Source of the DNA: Pandoraea aquatica
GTDB lineage: Bacteria; Pseudomonadota; Gammaproteobacteria; Burkholderiales; Burkholderiaceae
Length of the DNA stretch: 64,000 nt
Assembly: GCF_902459565.1 (NCBI RefSeq)
Contig: NZ_CABPSN010000007.1
Span: forward strand, 218,171-282,170
Direction of reading: 5' to 3'
Part shown: piece after piece, positions 35,912 to 48,606 of the stretch
Position numbering within the stretch: position 1 is the first letter of the stretch
How the letters are laid out: each line of letters begins with the position of its first letter
Notes under the pieces: generated by a model
Databases searched by the model: none
What the model was told of the DNA's origin: nothing
Seen by the model: only the letters and a program-made list of their open reading frames with translations
Program-made: the position numbers and the translations under genes

Positions 35912-36100
35912 GAGGTTTCGATGTTCGGTTGGGCGTGATGCGGCGCACATCATGCAGACGTTGCCTCGATAACCGATGCTTTTGTCACCAAATGTATGCC
36001 GCACTGCGATATTAGGCCAATTCCTATACTATGCCTTTGTGACCTTTGCGTGACGTTTCATGTACATGTTCAACCGCCTATGCCGATAGGAGAGTGAGTC

Positions 36101-36889
36101 ATGGCAGCAGAGCCGTCTGTTCGTAGCAACGCGTTCATCTTCTATTCCCTTGCCACGGTGTCGTTCATCGAGACCAGTGTCCCCGAGTTCGTCTCCACAC
36201 TCAATCAGATGTATGGCGACGACGACGAGATGCGCACGTGGCTTCAAGATACCTGGCTACCTGAAGAAGTCGAGCACGGGCGACTCGCCAAAGACTATAT
36301 CGCCCGTGTATGGCCGGAGTTCGACTGGTCCCAAGCCTACGAGGCGTTTCTGGCGCGCTACAAACCGCGCTGTGACGTGCAGTACATGCGCCCGTCGCTG
36401 GCACTCGAAGCGTTGTCGCGGTGCGTCACAGAGACGCAGACGGCCATGATCTACCGTTGCCTCGAATCGTATATGCCGGTCGAGGAGCTCAAGCAGATGA
36501 TGCATAAGCTGAGTAGCGAGGAGGTCGGTCACTACCGGTATTTCCGCAAGACCTTCGATCGGTACAACGCGGTAGAGCAGCATGGGGTCATCAGCCGTCT
36601 GCGCACGATGGTGGCGCGCAGCGAACTGGTGCGCGACGAAGACATCGCGTTTGCCTTCGAGCCGCTCAATCGCTTCTGGCGCACGCCGCCGCCGTTCGAG
36701 ACGATGACGTGGGACGCCTTCCTGGAAATGTCGGGCGACGTCATGAAGCAGTACATGCCGGTCGAAGCCGCCACGCGCATGATGTTCAAGCCGCTGGAGA
36801 CCGGTTCGTGGTGGCGCGATCGTCCGGTCAAGGCGCTGATGGCGTTCATGGTCAGGCGTCAGTACCCGCAATTGGGGAGCGAGGCCTGA
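36101..36889 (+). CDS. Ferritin-like di-iron protein of unknown function
   Basis: 262 residues. The first 150 residues form a four-helix pattern carrying all six expected di-iron ligands: E24 (SFIET), E56 and H59 (EEVEH), E111 (VTETQT), E141 and H144 (EEVGH). This is the E/ExxH/E/ExxH arrangement of ferritin-like oxidases and related proteins. The last 100 residues (NRFWRTPPPFETMTWDAF...) are unrecognised and end in a basic tail. The start ATG at 36101 has AGGAGAG upstream. No ferredoxin or obvious partner is beside it. It could be an oxidase, hydroxylase or iron/oxygen sensor. Confidence 0.75.
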   Translation: MAAEPSVRSNAFIFYSLATVSFIETSVPEFVSTLNQMYGDDDEMRTWLQDTWLPEEVEHGRLAKDYIARVWPEFDWSQAYEAFLARYKPRCDVQYMRPSLALEALSRCVTETQTAMIYRCLESYMPVEELKQMMHKLSSEEVGHYRYFRKTFDRYNAVEQHGVISRLRTMVARSELVRDEDIAFAFEPLNRFWRTPPPFETMTWDAFLEMSGDVMKQYMPVEAATRMMFKPLETGSWWRDRPVKALMAFMVRRQYPQLGSEA

Positions 36890-36940
36890 GGGATTGGGCG
36901 CATTGCCCGGTCAGGCTGCGCGACCCTTTTCGATGGACGA

Positions 36941-36969
36941 AAAAAAACCCCGCCGAGGCGGGGTTTTTT
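36941..36969. terminator. Bidirectional terminator between the ferritin-like gene and the OmpA-like gene
   Basis: AAAAAACCCCGCC pairs perfectly with GGCGGGGTTTTTT; the A and T runs make it usable from both sides by the two convergent genes. Confidence 0.93.
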
Positions 36970-36987
36970 CGTTGCCGGTAGAGCGTA

Positions 36988-37656
36988 TTACTTGCTCGTG
37001 CCGACGACTTCGACTTCCACGCGACGATCCGGTGCGAGGCAAGCCTTGAGCTTGGCGTTAACCGGGCCCTTGCAATCGGTCGTAACCGGGTTGCGCTTGC
37101 CCTTGCCTTCCGTGTACACGCGGTTAGCTTCGACGCCCTTGCTGACCAGGTAAGCCTTCACAGCTTGAGCGCGGCGCAGCGACAGACGGTCGTTGTACTT
37201 GTCCGAACCGATGCGGTCCGTGTAACCCGTAGCAACCACGACTTCCAGGTTCAGTGCTTGAACCTTGCTAGCCAGGTCGTCCAGCTTTTGCTTGCCGGCC
37301 GGCTTCAGGATAGCCTTGTCGAAGTCGAACAGGGCGTCTGCTTGGTACGTGACCTTTTGCGAAACCGGAGCGACCGGAGCGGCCGGGGTCGGTGCCGGAG
37401 CTGCAACTTGAGCGATGATCGAACCGTCGCACTTGGCGTTGGCCGTAGCCGGGGTCCAGTACGCATCGCGCCAGCACAGTTCGTCCGAGCCGTTCTTCCA
37501 AACCCACTCGCCGCTGCCGTTCACCCAGTTGTCGTTCACGGCTTGCTTCGAGGCCGCGATCGGGCCCGGAGCCGTCTGGACGTAGTTTTGGGCCATTGCG
37601 GAAGCAGCCATCACTGCGGTAGCTGCAACGATCGCGAGCTTAGCGAATTTATTCAT
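36988..37656 (-). CDS. OmpA-family outer-membrane/peptidoglycan-associated protein
   Basis: 222 residues. Signal peptide 1-22 (ending SAMAQ). A short N-terminal region with a Cys pair (ELCWRDAY and ANAKCDG), a Pro/Ala hinge (APAPTPAAPVAP), then the OmpA C-terminal peptidoglycan-binding domain (about 115-220) with FDFDKAILKPAGKQ, ATGYTDRIGSDKYND and LSLRRAQAVKAYLVSKG. There is no eight-strand barrel, so it is the barrel-less type common in Burkholderiaceae. A strong AGAGGAG ribosome site precedes the ATG. A TATACT -10-like box (37734-37739, minus strand) lies about 80 bases upstream. High expression is likely. Confidence 0.9.
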   Translation of the reverse strand: MNKFAKLAIVAATAVMAASAMAQNYVQTAPGPIAASKQAVNDNWVNGSGEWVWKNGSDELCWRDAYWTPATANAKCDGSIIAQVAAPAPTPAAPVAPVSQKVTYQADALFDFDKAILKPAGKQKLDDLASKVQALNLEVVVATGYTDRIGSDKYNDRLSLRRAQAVKAYLVSKGVEANRVYTEGKGKRNPVTTDCKGPVNAKLKACLAPDRRVEVEVVGTSK

Positions 37657-38067
37657 ATTTCTCCTCTCGAAATGAGATTACCGCAGGTTTACTGCGAGCC
37701 TAGACGACAGAACCAAAGTCTTACATCGCTCGAAGTATAACATCGGCAAATGCGCGAAAGCATGGCCCATGCACTTCGAATAATGTCTAACTTATGCCAC
37801 GGCATTTTGCCATAGCGATTCGGGCGCTCGCGAGAAAAACCCCAGCTTTGCAGCCCGTCGTGGCGCAGTTGTGGTTTGAGCGCAACACCTTTTGAGGCCC
37901 CTCGCCAACCGTTTCATTTCTTTCCCTTGTTTGACGTTTTGGCGTGCCAGACGTCTCTTGTGCATCGCATCACGCTCGTTTCGGATGCCTATGACGGGCA
38001 TGTTAGAATCGCACGATCATATCGCCGGCAGCCGCCTATCGCGATTAGGGCTTGATAGACACGGATA
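37657..38067. other. Divergent promoter region of the OmpA-like gene and gyrA
   Basis: 411 bases without a supported gene. It holds a TATACT box for the OmpA-like gene and a TAGAAT box (38004-38009, plus strand) about 60 bases before gyrA as -10 candidates; neither has a convincing -35. A 69-codon minus-strand frame at 37792-38001 lacks a ribosome site and was not accepted. Confidence 0.5.
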
Positions 38068-40689
<2,622 letters not shown>

Positions 40690-40830
40690 TACCGGCGTAA
40701 CTCGATGTAATCTAGGGGTGCATTGCCCCGAAAAGTCAGTAGAATCTGGCCCGATGCAGTGAAGTGCCCAGGCGAGGATGCATCTATTTATCGTCAGCGA
40801 AGGCCGACGAACTTTGGAGTGACTATTACT

Positions 40831-41418
40831 ATGCAACACAACGTCAAGAAGTGGATGTGGCTGCTGCTCGCAGCACCGGCAATGGCAATGGCTCAGCAGA
40901 GCGCTCCGCTTGACGCGGATAAGAAGGCAGCCATCAAGGAACTGCTGGACGCCATCGACTCGAACAAGCTCGTTAGCGCGATCGGCGAAGGTGCACAAGG
41001 TCAGGCGAAGCAACTGGCCCCGCAAGTCCTCGAGCGCCAACTGGTCGAGAACAAGACGTTGAGCGACGCGCAGAAGCAGGCTATCGTGCCGACGCTGCAA
41101 CAAAATTCGGTGCAAAAGCTGGTTGACGGCGCTGGTAAGGTCTTCACGACCGACGCCTTCAAGAACGACGCTGTGCAAGCGCAATACAACGCTTACGGCA
41201 AGTTCTACACCACCGACGAAATCAAGGGTCTGACCGCTTTCTACAAGAGCGCAGTCGGCCAGAAGTACATCAAGGTGCAGGATCAGGTCGGCCAGGAAGT
41301 CGTTGGCGGTCTGATGCAGAAGTACATGCCGCAATCGATCGACGCGACCAGCAAGCAAGCTGACGCCGAAATCGCGGCAGCCGCCAAGTCGGCACCGAAG
41401 GCTCCGGCCAAGAAGTAA
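40831..41418 (+). CDS. Periplasmic DUF2059 protein
   Basis: 195 residues from the ATG at 40831 (GGAG 11 bases upstream). Signal peptide about 1-21 (LLLAAPAMAMAQ). The DUF2059 domain is recognised by DADKKAAIKELLDAIDSNKL and the late YNAYGKFYTTDEIKGLTAFYKSAVGQKY segment, followed by a Lys/Ala/Pro tail. Function unknown. The gene lies between gyrA and serC in many Burkholderiaceae and ends in a strong hairpin terminator. Confidence 0.88.
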   Translation: MQHNVKKWMWLLLAAPAMAMAQQSAPLDADKKAAIKELLDAIDSNKLVSAIGEGAQGQAKQLAPQVLERQLVENKTLSDAQKQAIVPTLQQNSVQKLVDGAGKVFTTDAFKNDAVQAQYNAYGKFYTTDEIKGLTAFYKSAVGQKYIKVQDQVGQEVVGGLMQKYMPQSIDATSKQADAEIAAAAKSAPKAPAKK

Positions 41419-41754
41419 ATTTCGGCCAGTCCCTTCGGGGATTGCCGGATAATGGCCGTTTGCGAGAGATCGCAAACGGCCATTTTGCGTTTGAAGGGGT
41501 ATCCCCGCGAGGCGATCTAACCTCGGATCGGATCATTCCGAGAGGCGGTCGGTCGGCGTCTGAATTGGGACGGGGGCCCGCACCGAATGCCTAACTGGCG
41601 GTATAGTGAGTCTTTGCCGCAGCCGCTGACGAATCATCGGATACATCGCGGGATATCACGAGGTATCGCGCGAATCCAGCCAAGATGTGAAACGCAAGCC
41701 GCACGGGTCGAATTCCGCCGGCTTGCGTTTCACTTTTACTGCAGCAAATCCAAT
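41419..41754. other. Intergenic region between the DUF2059 gene and serC
   Basis: 336 bases. The first part carries the terminator at 41451-41490; the rest should hold the serC promoter, with a TATAGT -10-like box at 41602-41607 but no clear -35. Nothing else recognised. Confidence 0.5.
41451..41490 (+). terminator. Rho-independent terminator after the DUF2059 gene
   Basis: Perfect 15-bp stem AATGGCCGTTTGCGA (41451-41465) and its complement (41470-41484) around a GAGA loop, followed by TTGCGTTT. Confidence 0.8.
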
Positions 41755-42867
41755 ATGACGCGCGCTTTCAATTTTTCCGCCGGCCCGGCTGCGTTGCCGG
41801 CCGAGGTCCTCACTCAGGCGGCCGAGGAGATGCTCGACTGGCACGGTGCCGGTATGGGCGTGATGGAGATGAGCCATCGCGGTCGTGAGTTCATGAGCAT
41901 CCTGGCCCAAGCGCAAGCCGATCTGCGCGAACTGCTGGCTGTCCCGGACAATTACCGCATCCTGTTCATGCAGGGCGGAGCACTCGCCGAGAACGCCATC
42001 ATCCCGATGAATCTGCTGGGCGGTGCACGTGCCCATGAGCGCCGCACGGCCGATTACGTGGTGACCGGTTCGTGGTCCGTCAAATCGGAGAAAGAAGCGC
42101 GAAAGTATTGCGACGTCAACATTGCCGCGAGTACCGAGGCCGAGAAGTTCACCCGCTTGCCGAAAGTGGACGAGTGGAAGCTTTCGAAGGATCCGGCGTA
42201 CGTGCATATCTGCACGAATGAGACCATTCATGGCGTCGAGTATTTCTGGACGCCCGATCTGGCGGCGGCCGGTTTGCCGGACGTGCCGCTGGTCGCCGAC
42301 GTTTCGTCGCACATTCTTTCGCGCCCGATGGACGTGTCGAAGTTTGGTGTGATGTACGGCGGCGCACAGAAGAATATCGGCCCGTCGGGGCTGACCGTCG
42401 TCATCGTTCGCGATGATCTGCTGGGTCGCGCGCTGCCGTTCACGCCGAGCGCTTTCGACTGGAAGATCGTGGCCGAGAACGATTCGATGTTCAACACACC
42501 TCCGACGTACGCCATCTATATTGCCGGTCTGGTGTTCCAATGGCTCAAGCGTCAGGGCGGTCTGGTGGCAATGGAAGCGGCGAACAAGGCGAAGGCCGAT
42601 CTACTGTACGGGTATCTCGACAGCAGTGGCTTCTATCGCACATCGGTCGCGCCGGATTGCCGCTCACGTATGAACGTGCCGTTCTTCCTGAGCGACGATG
42701 CACTGAACGAAACTTTCCTGGCCGGCGCTCGCGAGCGCGGCCTGCTGCAACTCAAGGGCCACAAGTCCGTGGGTGGCATGCGCGCCTCGATCTACAACGC
42801 AATGCCGCTTGCCGGCGTCGAGGCACTGGTCGACTACCTGCGCGAATTCGAGCGCAGCCACGGCTGA
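41755..42867 (+). CDS. serC: Phosphoserine aminotransferase
   Basis: PLP enzyme that makes 3-phosphoserine in serine synthesis and the matching step of pyridoxal phosphate synthesis. 370 residues from the ATG at 41755 ([19 protein letters not shown]). The PLP lysine is K206 in [12 protein letters not shown]; the phosphate-binding and substrate segments [10 protein letters not shown] and GVEYFWTP are present. The longer upstream frame lacks similarity to the family. It is followed by pheA after 72 bases. Confidence 0.95.
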   Translation: MTRAFNFSAGPAALPAEVLTQAAEEMLDWHGAGMGVMEMSHRGREFMSILAQAQADLRELLAVPDNYRILFMQGGALAENAIIPMNLLGGARAHERRTADYVVTGSWSVKSEKEARKYCDVNIAASTEAEKFTRLPKVDEWKLSKDPAYVHICTNETIHGVEYFWTPDLAAAGLPDVPLVADVSSHILSRPMDVSKFGVMYGGAQKNIGPSGLTVVIVRDDLLGRALPFTPSAFDWKIVAENDSMFNTPPTYAIYIAGLVFQWLKRQGGLVAMEAANKAKADLLYGYLDSSGFYRTSVAPDCRSRMNVPFFLSDDALNETFLAGARERGLLQLKGHKSVGGMRASIYNAMPLAGVEALVDYLREFERSHG

Positions 42868-42939
42868 CGAGGGCACATCGCCAGTGCGACGCGTGTTCCT
42901 CAACGCAATTGAGAACGTCGCGCTGGGAGTTGCCTGACC

Positions 42940-44052
42940 ATGTCACATAGCAAGAAGACAATAAGCTCCATGGAAGACGATCTGAACGCATCGCTGCGCC
43001 CCTTGCGCGAGAAAATCGATGCCATCGACGCGCAGCTGCTCAAGCTGTTGAATCAACGTGCGGCCGTTGCCCTCGAAGTGGGTGAGGTCAAAAAGCGTTT
43101 CGGCGCACCGGTGTTCCGGCCCGAGCGCGAATTGCAGGTGATTTCGCGTCTGCAGCAAGCTAACGACGGCCCGCTTTATGGCGACAATGTCGCGTCTATC
43201 TGGCGCGAAATCATGTCGGCCAGCCGCGCGCTGGAGAAGGTGATGACCGTGGCTTATCTCGGCCCGGCGGGAACCTACAGTGAGCAAGCGGCCCTGTCCT
43301 ATTTCGGTCAGAGCGTGAAGGGCCTGCCGTGCCCGTCGCTAGACGAAGTGTTCCGCGCTGTCGAAGCGGGCAGTGCCGATTTCGGCGTCGTGCCCGTCGA
43401 AAACTCGACCGAAGGCGTCGTGTCGCGCACGCTGGACCTGCTGCTGCAAAGCCCGCTCACGATCGGTGGCGAAGTGGCGCTGCCGATTCATCACAACCTG
43501 ATGTCGCGCTCCGGCTCGCTCGACGGCGTGACGCGTATCTGCTCGCATGCGCAGTCGCTCGCGCAATGCCAGCATTGGCTCACGGCGCACTTTCCGCAGC
43601 TTGAGCGTCAGGCGGTGTCGAGCAATGCCGAAGCCGCCCGCATGGCGGCAGCCGACCCGTCCATCGCGGCGATTGCCGGCGAATCGGCGGCGACGCAGTA
43701 CGGACTGCAAATCGCGTTCTCGCACGTGCAGGACGATCCGCATAACCGTACGCGTTTCGTCGTCGTCGGGACACAGGACCCGGCGCCGAGTGGCCGCGAT
43801 CAGACGTCGTTGATTCTCTCCGTGCCGAACCGTGCCGGTGCCGTGGTGGCGTTGCTCGAACCGCTGGCGAACAACGGCGTGTCGATGACGCGTTTCGAAT
43901 CGCGTCCCGCGAAGAGTGGCACCTGGGAGTATTACTTCTACGTCGACTTCGAAGGGCATCGCGACGATGAGAACGTCGCGAAGGCACTTGAGGCGCTTCG
44001 TCAGAATGCGGCCTACTGCAAGGTGCTCGGGTCGTACCCGCGTTCCGCGTGA
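42940..44052 (+). CDS. pheA: Bifunctional chorismate mutase / prephenate dehydratase (P-protein)
   Basis: Converts chorismate to prephenate and then to phenylpyruvate. 370 residues: AroQ-type mutase helix bundle (about 10-95, LREKIDAIDAQLLKLLNQRA), dehydratase (about 103-280, VAYLGPAGTYSEQAAL and VPVENSTEGVV) and an ACT domain (about 287-365) with the Phe-binding motif ESRP (FESRPAKSGTWEYYFYVD), which suggests feedback inhibition by Phe. The ATG at 42940 has GGGAG 10 bases upstream; ATG 42970 is an alternative. Unlike the order I expect in Burkholderia, no hisC lies between it and tyrA. Confidence 0.95.
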   Translation: MSHSKKTISSMEDDLNASLRPLREKIDAIDAQLLKLLNQRAAVALEVGEVKKRFGAPVFRPERELQVISRLQQANDGPLYGDNVASIWREIMSASRALEKVMTVAYLGPAGTYSEQAALSYFGQSVKGLPCPSLDEVFRAVEAGSADFGVVPVENSTEGVVSRTLDLLLQSPLTIGGEVALPIHHNLMSRSGSLDGVTRICSHAQSLAQCQHWLTAHFPQLERQAVSSNAEAARMAAADPSIAAIAGESAATQYGLQIAFSHVQDDPHNRTRFVVVGTQDPAPSGRDQTSLILSVPNRAGAVVALLEPLANNGVSMTRFESRPAKSGTWEYYFYVDFEGHRDDENVAKALEALRQNAAYCKVLGSYPRSA

Positions 44053-44069
44053 ACGACAGGCGGGCCATC

Positions 44070-44942
44070 ATGCGTCTTAATAAACTTGTTATCTGCGGCG
44101 TCGGACTCATCGGCGGCTCGCTGGCACGCGCGCTCAAAGCCGCGGGCGCAGTGAGCGAGGTCGTAGGTGTTGGTCGGACCGAAGCCTCGCTCGCCCGCGC
44201 TTGCGAGCTTGGCGTGATCGACCGGGCGGCTACGTCGATGGCGGACGCGGTCTCGGGGGCGGACATCGTGCTGCTCGCCGCGCCCGTCGCGCAGACGCCG
44301 GCGCTGCTCGCGGCCATTCGTCCGCATCTGCGTGGCGAGACGATCGTGACCGATGCCGGCAGCACCAAGACGGATGCGGTCGCCGCCGCGCAGGAAGCGC
44401 TGGGCGACGAGGCTTGGCGTTTCGTGCCTGGGCACCCGATTGCCGGTGCGGAGCTGTCCGGTGTCGACGCCGCCAAGGTCGACCTCTATCGCGACCGTCG
44501 GGTCGTGGTGTGCCCGCAGCCGGCCAATCGCGCGGACGATGTCGCACGCGTGCGGGCGATGTGGGAAGCGACCGGTGCGCGCGTCTCGGAGATGACCGAG
44601 CGGCAGCATGATCGTGTTTTCGCGTCGGTCAGTCATTTGCCGCACGTGCTGTCGTATGCGTTGATCGCGCAGATTCTCGAAGCACCGGATGCTGCGCTGA
44701 AGTTTGGATTCGCTGGCGGTGGTTTTCGGGATTTCACGCGTATTGCGGCGTCGAACCCGGAGATGTGGCGCGACATCTGTGTCGCCAACCGCGACGCGCT
44801 GCTCGCTGAGTTGGACGGCTATGTCGCCACCCTCGGCGCGCTGCGTCAATTGATCGATGCCGGCGACGGTGCCGGTCTCGAGGCCGTGTTCGCTCGCACC
44901 AGTCAGGCGCGAACGGATTGGGCTAAGCAACAGGAAAAGTAA
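44070..44942 (+). CDS. tyrA: Prephenate dehydrogenase
   Basis: NAD(P)-dependent oxidative decarboxylation of prephenate to 4-hydroxyphenylpyruvate for tyrosine. 290 residues from the ATG at 44070, which has a GGCGG site; a GTG at 44049 overlapping the pheA stop would add seven residues. Rossmann motif [17 protein letters not shown] at the start; the conserved [20 protein letters not shown] and [11 protein letters not shown] segments follow. The stop overlaps the aroA start (TAATG), so the two are coupled. No ACT or TyrA regulatory domain is present. Confidence 0.93.
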   Translation: MRLNKLVICGVGLIGGSLARALKAAGAVSEVVGVGRTEASLARACELGVIDRAATSMADAVSGADIVLLAAPVAQTPALLAAIRPHLRGETIVTDAGSTKTDAVAAAQEALGDEAWRFVPGHPIAGAELSGVDAAKVDLYRDRRVVVCPQPANRADDVARVRAMWEATGARVSEMTERQHDRVFASVSHLPHVLSYALIAQILEAPDAALKFGFAGGGFRDFTRIAASNPEMWRDICVANRDALLAELDGYVATLGALRQLIDAGDGAGLEAVFARTSQARTDWAKQQEK

Positions 44943-46264
44943 TGGAAACGCTTGATCTCGGCCCGTACGGCCACGCCGAAGGCACGCTTCGTCTGCCCGG
45001 CTCGAAAAGTATCTCGAACCGCGTGTTGCTGCTCGCGGCGCTCTCGCGCGGTACGACGCACGTACGTGAGCTGCTGGCGTCTGACGACACGCAGGTCATG
45101 CTCGACGCGCTCGCAGCGCTGGGCGTCAAGTGGACGCAGGTCGGCGACTCGCGCGATTTCATCGTCGAGGGTTGTGGCGGTGTGTTCCCCGTGAAGGCCG
45201 CAAAGCTGTTCATGGGGAACGCGGGCACGGCGATTCGTCCGTTGACGGCAGCGTTGTCGCTCAGCCATGGCGACTACGAGGTATCGGGGGTGGCGCGGAT
45301 GCACGAGCGTCCCATTGGCGATCTGGTGGACGGATTGCGTCAACTTGGCGCGCAGATCGATTATCTCGGGAATCCGGGATACCCGCCGTTGCATATCAAA
45401 CCGGCGGAAGTGATCGCGCCTGCCGCACCGATTCGCGTGCGCGGTGATGTGTCCAGTCAGTTCTTGACGGCGCTGTTGCTGACGTTGCCGCTGTTGCCGT
45501 CCGCGACCGGTGAGAACGTTGTGGAAGTCGAGGGCGAGCTGATTTCGAAGCCGTATATCGACATCACGCTGCGCCTGCTGCGTCGATTCGGGATCGACGT
45601 GCGTCAGGATGGCTGGTCGCGATTCACGCTGCCTGCTGCGGACGCCGATGGTGCGAAGTACCGGAGTCCGGGTGAGGTGCGCGTTGAGGGCGATGCGTCG
45701 TCGGCGTCGTACTTCCTCGCGGCCGGCGCTATCGGCGGCGGGCCGTTGCGCGTTGAAGGTGTGGGGCGTGACAGCATGCAGGGCGATGTGCGTTTCGTCG
45801 ACGCACTGGCGGCAATGGGCGCGCGCGTCACGATGTTCGACGACGCCATCGAGGTGCACGGCATCGACACGCCCTCCGGCAAGCTGCGCGCCGTGGACAT
45901 GGACTTCAATCACATTCCCGATGCAGCGATGACGATTGCCGTCGCGGCCTTGTTCGCGGACGGTACGACGACGCTGCGCAATGTGGCAAGTTGGCGAGTG
46001 AAGGAAACGGATCGGCTGGCCGCGATGGCGATTGAGCTTCGTAAAGTCGGTGCGACGGTGGAAGAGGGCGCGGACTACCTGCGTGTGACGCCACCGGCGA
46101 AGCTGACGCCGAATGCCGCGATCGACACCTACGACGATCACCGGATGGCGATGTGCTTCTCGCTCGTGAGTCTAGGCGGCGTGCCGGTCACCATCAACGA
46201 TCCGAAATGCGTCGCCAAGACATTCCCGACGTACTTCGCGGAGTTCGCACGCGTCGCGTCCTGA
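44942..46264 (+). CDS. aroA: 3-phosphoshikimate 1-carboxyvinyltransferase (EPSP synthase)
   Basis: Sixth step of the shikimate pathway, joining shikimate-3-phosphate and PEP. 440 residues. Substrate-site motifs [17 protein letters not shown] (about 18-34), [16 protein letters not shown] (about 90-105) and the late [14 protein letters not shown] and [12 protein letters not shown] are present. The class I pattern NAGTA(I/M)R is intact with Gly at the position changed in some glyphosate-tolerant enzymes. Starts by overlap with tyrA; the usual downstream partner cmk is displaced by mntH. Confidence 0.96.
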   Translation: METLDLGPYGHAEGTLRLPGSKSISNRVLLLAALSRGTTHVRELLASDDTQVMLDALAALGVKWTQVGDSRDFIVEGCGGVFPVKAAKLFMGNAGTAIRPLTAALSLSHGDYEVSGVARMHERPIGDLVDGLRQLGAQIDYLGNPGYPPLHIKPAEVIAPAAPIRVRGDVSSQFLTALLLTLPLLPSATGENVVEVEGELISKPYIDITLRLLRRFGIDVRQDGWSRFTLPAADADGAKYRSPGEVRVEGDASSASYFLAAGAIGGGPLRVEGVGRDSMQGDVRFVDALAAMGARVTMFDDAIEVHGIDTPSGKLRAVDMDFNHIPDAAMTIAVAALFADGTTTLRNVASWRVKETDRLAAMAIELRKVGATVEEGADYLRVTPPAKLTPNAAIDTYDDHRMAMCFSLVSLGGVPVTINDPKCVAKTFPTYFAEFARVAS

Positions 46265-46361
46265 CAGTCGGATGGGGTGTCCATGATTGTCGCGGGTTGA
46301 ATCGTCGCTGAGGCGTACCGCTTCGGCGACGTCAGCCTCATCCGTGCCTTCATCGGTGCCC

Positions 46362-47687
46362 TCATCCTTGTCCGGTCACCGTTTGCCAGAGCAGCACGCC
46401 ATTGAGGGCGACGATCGCGCCGGCGATCAGCCAAGCGCTCGCAAGCAGCAGCCCGCGTACTCGCCATTGGCCCATGAGCTTCGCGTCACCGGCAAACCGT
46501 ACGAGCGGGATCACGGCGAACGGTAATTGCAGACTCAGAACGACCTGACTGAAGATCAGCAGGTTCGTCGTCTGCGCTTCTCCGCCGTGGCCGACGATCA
46601 ACAGCGCAGGAACAAGCGCCAACGCACGCGTGATGAGCGCACGTTGCCACGGCTTCATGCGCAGATTCAGAAAGCCCTCCATTGTGACCTGCCCGGCGAG
46701 CGTCGCCGTCACCGTCGAATTCAGGCCGCAGGCGAGCAATGCGACCGCGAACATCACCCCGGCCCATTGGTTGCCGAGCAGTGGCGCGAGCAACTTGTGC
46801 GCGTCGCCGAGCGACTCCACCGACGTGTTCCCACTGGCATGAAAGACGGCAGCGGCCAGGATCAGCAACGCGGCGTTGATCAGGAACGCGAAGCCGAGCG
46901 AGAGCGTGGTGTCCCATTGTGTCGTGCGGAGTGCGCGGTGCATGGCCGCAGGCGTGCGCTCGGGCATGGCTTCGCCTCGCATGCGAAGTAGTGCCGAGTG
47001 CAGGTAGAGGTTGTGGGGCATGACTGTCGCGCCGAGAATGCCGGTGGCGAGCCAGAGCATGCCAGCCTGCGCCACGATCTCGCTGCGCGGCCGGAGACCG
47101 GCCGCAGCGGCGCCCCAGTCGGGATTCGCGAGCGCCAGTTGCGCAGCGAAGCAACCCGCCGTGAGCAGAATCAATGCGGCGACGGCACCTTCGAGGCGTC
47201 GCTGCCCAAAGCCTTGCAGCCCGAGCATCGCGAACGCGAGGGCTCCGGCGAGCACAACGCCCACGGGCAACGACAGGCCGAACAGCAGTTGCAACGCGAC
47301 TGCGCTACCAATGATCTCAGCGAGATCGCAGGCAATGATCGCGATCTCGCAAAGCCCCCATAACGCCAACGAGGTGCGACGGCTATACTGGCTACGTGAG
47401 AGTTGCGCGAGATCGCGTCCGGTCACCAGACCCACGCGCGCAGCCAGCCATTGCAACAACAATGCCATGACGCTCGAGAGCAGCACAACGCTCAGCAGCG
47501 TATAGCCATAGCGGGCACCGCCGGCAATTGCCGTGGCCCAGTTGCCCGGATCCATATAGCCGACGGCGATCAGCGTTCCCGCCCCGGCAAACCCCATCCA
47601 CCGCTGCGCGCGACGCGGCGTACGGTTTTGCTGATCGGGCGGCGGCACCCATTCGGGGCCAGCTAAGGGATAATCGCGGCTTTGCAT
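46362..47687 (-). CDS. mntH: Nramp-family manganese/iron transporter
   Basis: Proton-coupled Mn(II)/Fe(II) importer with about 11 membrane helices, 441 residues. The metal-site motifs are intact: D46-P-G-N-W50 in helix 1 (GYMDPGNWATAIAGG) and M223-P-H-N226 in helix 6 (GATVMPHNLYLHS). A Fur-type box lies 40 bases upstream of the start, so iron (or manganese) repression is likely. The gene is in reverse orientation between aroA and cmk, which are usually adjacent, so it is probably a later insertion. Confidence 0.93.
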   Translation of the reverse strand: MQSRDYPLAGPEWVPPPDQQNRTPRRAQRWMGFAGAGTLIAVGYMDPGNWATAIAGGARYGYTLLSVVLLSSVMALLLQWLAARVGLVTGRDLAQLSRSQYSRRTSLALWGLCEIAIIACDLAEIIGSAVALQLLFGLSLPVGVVLAGALAFAMLGLQGFGQRRLEGAVAALILLTAGCFAAQLALANPDWGAAAAGLRPRSEIVAQAGMLWLATGILGATVMPHNLYLHSALLRMRGEAMPERTPAAMHRALRTTQWDTTLSLGFAFLINAALLILAAAVFHASGNTSVESLGDAHKLLAPLLGNQWAGVMFAVALLACGLNSTVTATLAGQVTMEGFLNLRMKPWQRALITRALALVPALLIVGHGGEAQTTNLLIFSQVVLSLQLPFAVIPLVRFAGDAKLMGQWRVRGLLLASAWLIAGAIVALNGVLLWQTVTGQG

Positions 47688-47726
47688 GGCAGTGACATCT
47701 TCCGGCGGCGCACAGAGCGTCTGTAT

Positions 47727-47745
47727 CTAAATGATAATCATTATT
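47727..47745. promoter_or_regulatory. Fur-type box upstream of mntH
   Basis: The 19-mer centred at 47736 contains AATGATAATCATTAT and matches the classical Fur consensus at 15 of 19 positions. It lies 40 bases upstream of the mntH ATG and 53 bases upstream of cmk on the other strand. Mur or MntR could also bind such a site. Confidence 0.8.
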
Positions 47746-47798
47746 ATTTGGATGGGAAGTATTATTTTTTAATGTGTTGAATAGACAGAGACGAAGGG

Positions 47799-48494
47799 AT
47801 GCCTGATTTGACGGTGGTGGACGACTCGATTCCGGTCATTACGGTGGATGGCCCGACGGCATCCGGCAAGGGCACGGTGGCACACCGTGTCGCCGACGAG
47901 CTGGGCTTTCATTACCTCGACAGCGGGGCGCTTTACCGGCTGACCGCGCTGGCGAGCGCACGCCACGGGATCGATCCGGACGACGTCAGTGCACTGGCGG
48001 TGCTCGCCGAGACGCTCGACGTGCGTTTTCGCGATCAGCGGATCTGGCTGGCCGGCGAGGATGTGACCGACGCGATTCGTGCGGAGGCGATCGGCAATCG
48101 GGCGTCGAGTATTGCGGTGCACAAGGCGGTACGCCAGGCGCTCACGGCGCTCCAGCGGGGCTTCAAGACCGCGCCGGGCCTTGTGGCGGACGGCCGCGAC
48201 ATGGGCACGGTGATCTTCCCGGAAGCCGATCTGAAGGTCTTTTTGACCGCCACGCCACAGGCGCGTGCCGAGAGGCGGTATAAGCAATTGATAGAAAAAG
48301 GATTTTCTGCTAACATAGACAGTCTCATGCTGGATCTTGAGGCGCGTGATGCGCGGGATCGTACCCGTGCCGAAGCGCCGCTAAGGCCTGCAGAGGGTGC
48401 GCGGGTACTCGACACATCGGGGCTCAACGTCGATCAGGCGGTGGCTCAGGTGCTCGAATGGTTCGCGCAAGTGCAGTACCCGCAAGGCGCCTGA
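47799..48494 (+). CDS. cmk: Cytidylate kinase
   Basis: Phosphorylates CMP and dCMP with ATP. 231 residues. P-loop GPTASGKGT at 18-26, the NMP-binding [18 protein letters not shown] segment, the [15 protein letters not shown] motif and the lid region with [15 protein letters not shown]. The ATG at 47799 has GAAGGG just upstream. cmk-rpsA-ihfB-lapA-lapB is the conserved order. Confidence 0.95.
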   Translation: MPDLTVVDDSIPVITVDGPTASGKGTVAHRVADELGFHYLDSGALYRLTALASARHGIDPDDVSALAVLAETLDVRFRDQRIWLAGEDVTDAIRAEAIGNRASSIAVHKAVRQALTALQRGFKTAPGLVADGRDMGTVIFPEADLKVFLTATPQARAERRYKQLIEKGFSANIDSLMLDLEARDARDRTRAEAPLRPAEGARVLDTSGLNVDQAVAQVLEWFAQVQYPQGA

Positions 48495-48606
48495 CCGGGT
48501 GTTTCATGCAGTCACCCGGCCTGGCTTTGTCTAACCTTTAACCCAACCGTTGTACGTTAGCGTCAACCCCCTCGGAAGACGGACGTCAGCGGCGTAATCC
48601 ACTTTT

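Noticed and set aside
37792..38001. 69-codon minus-strand frame in the gap before gyrA
   Set aside because: No ribosome site and no recognisable sequence; the region is better explained as promoters.
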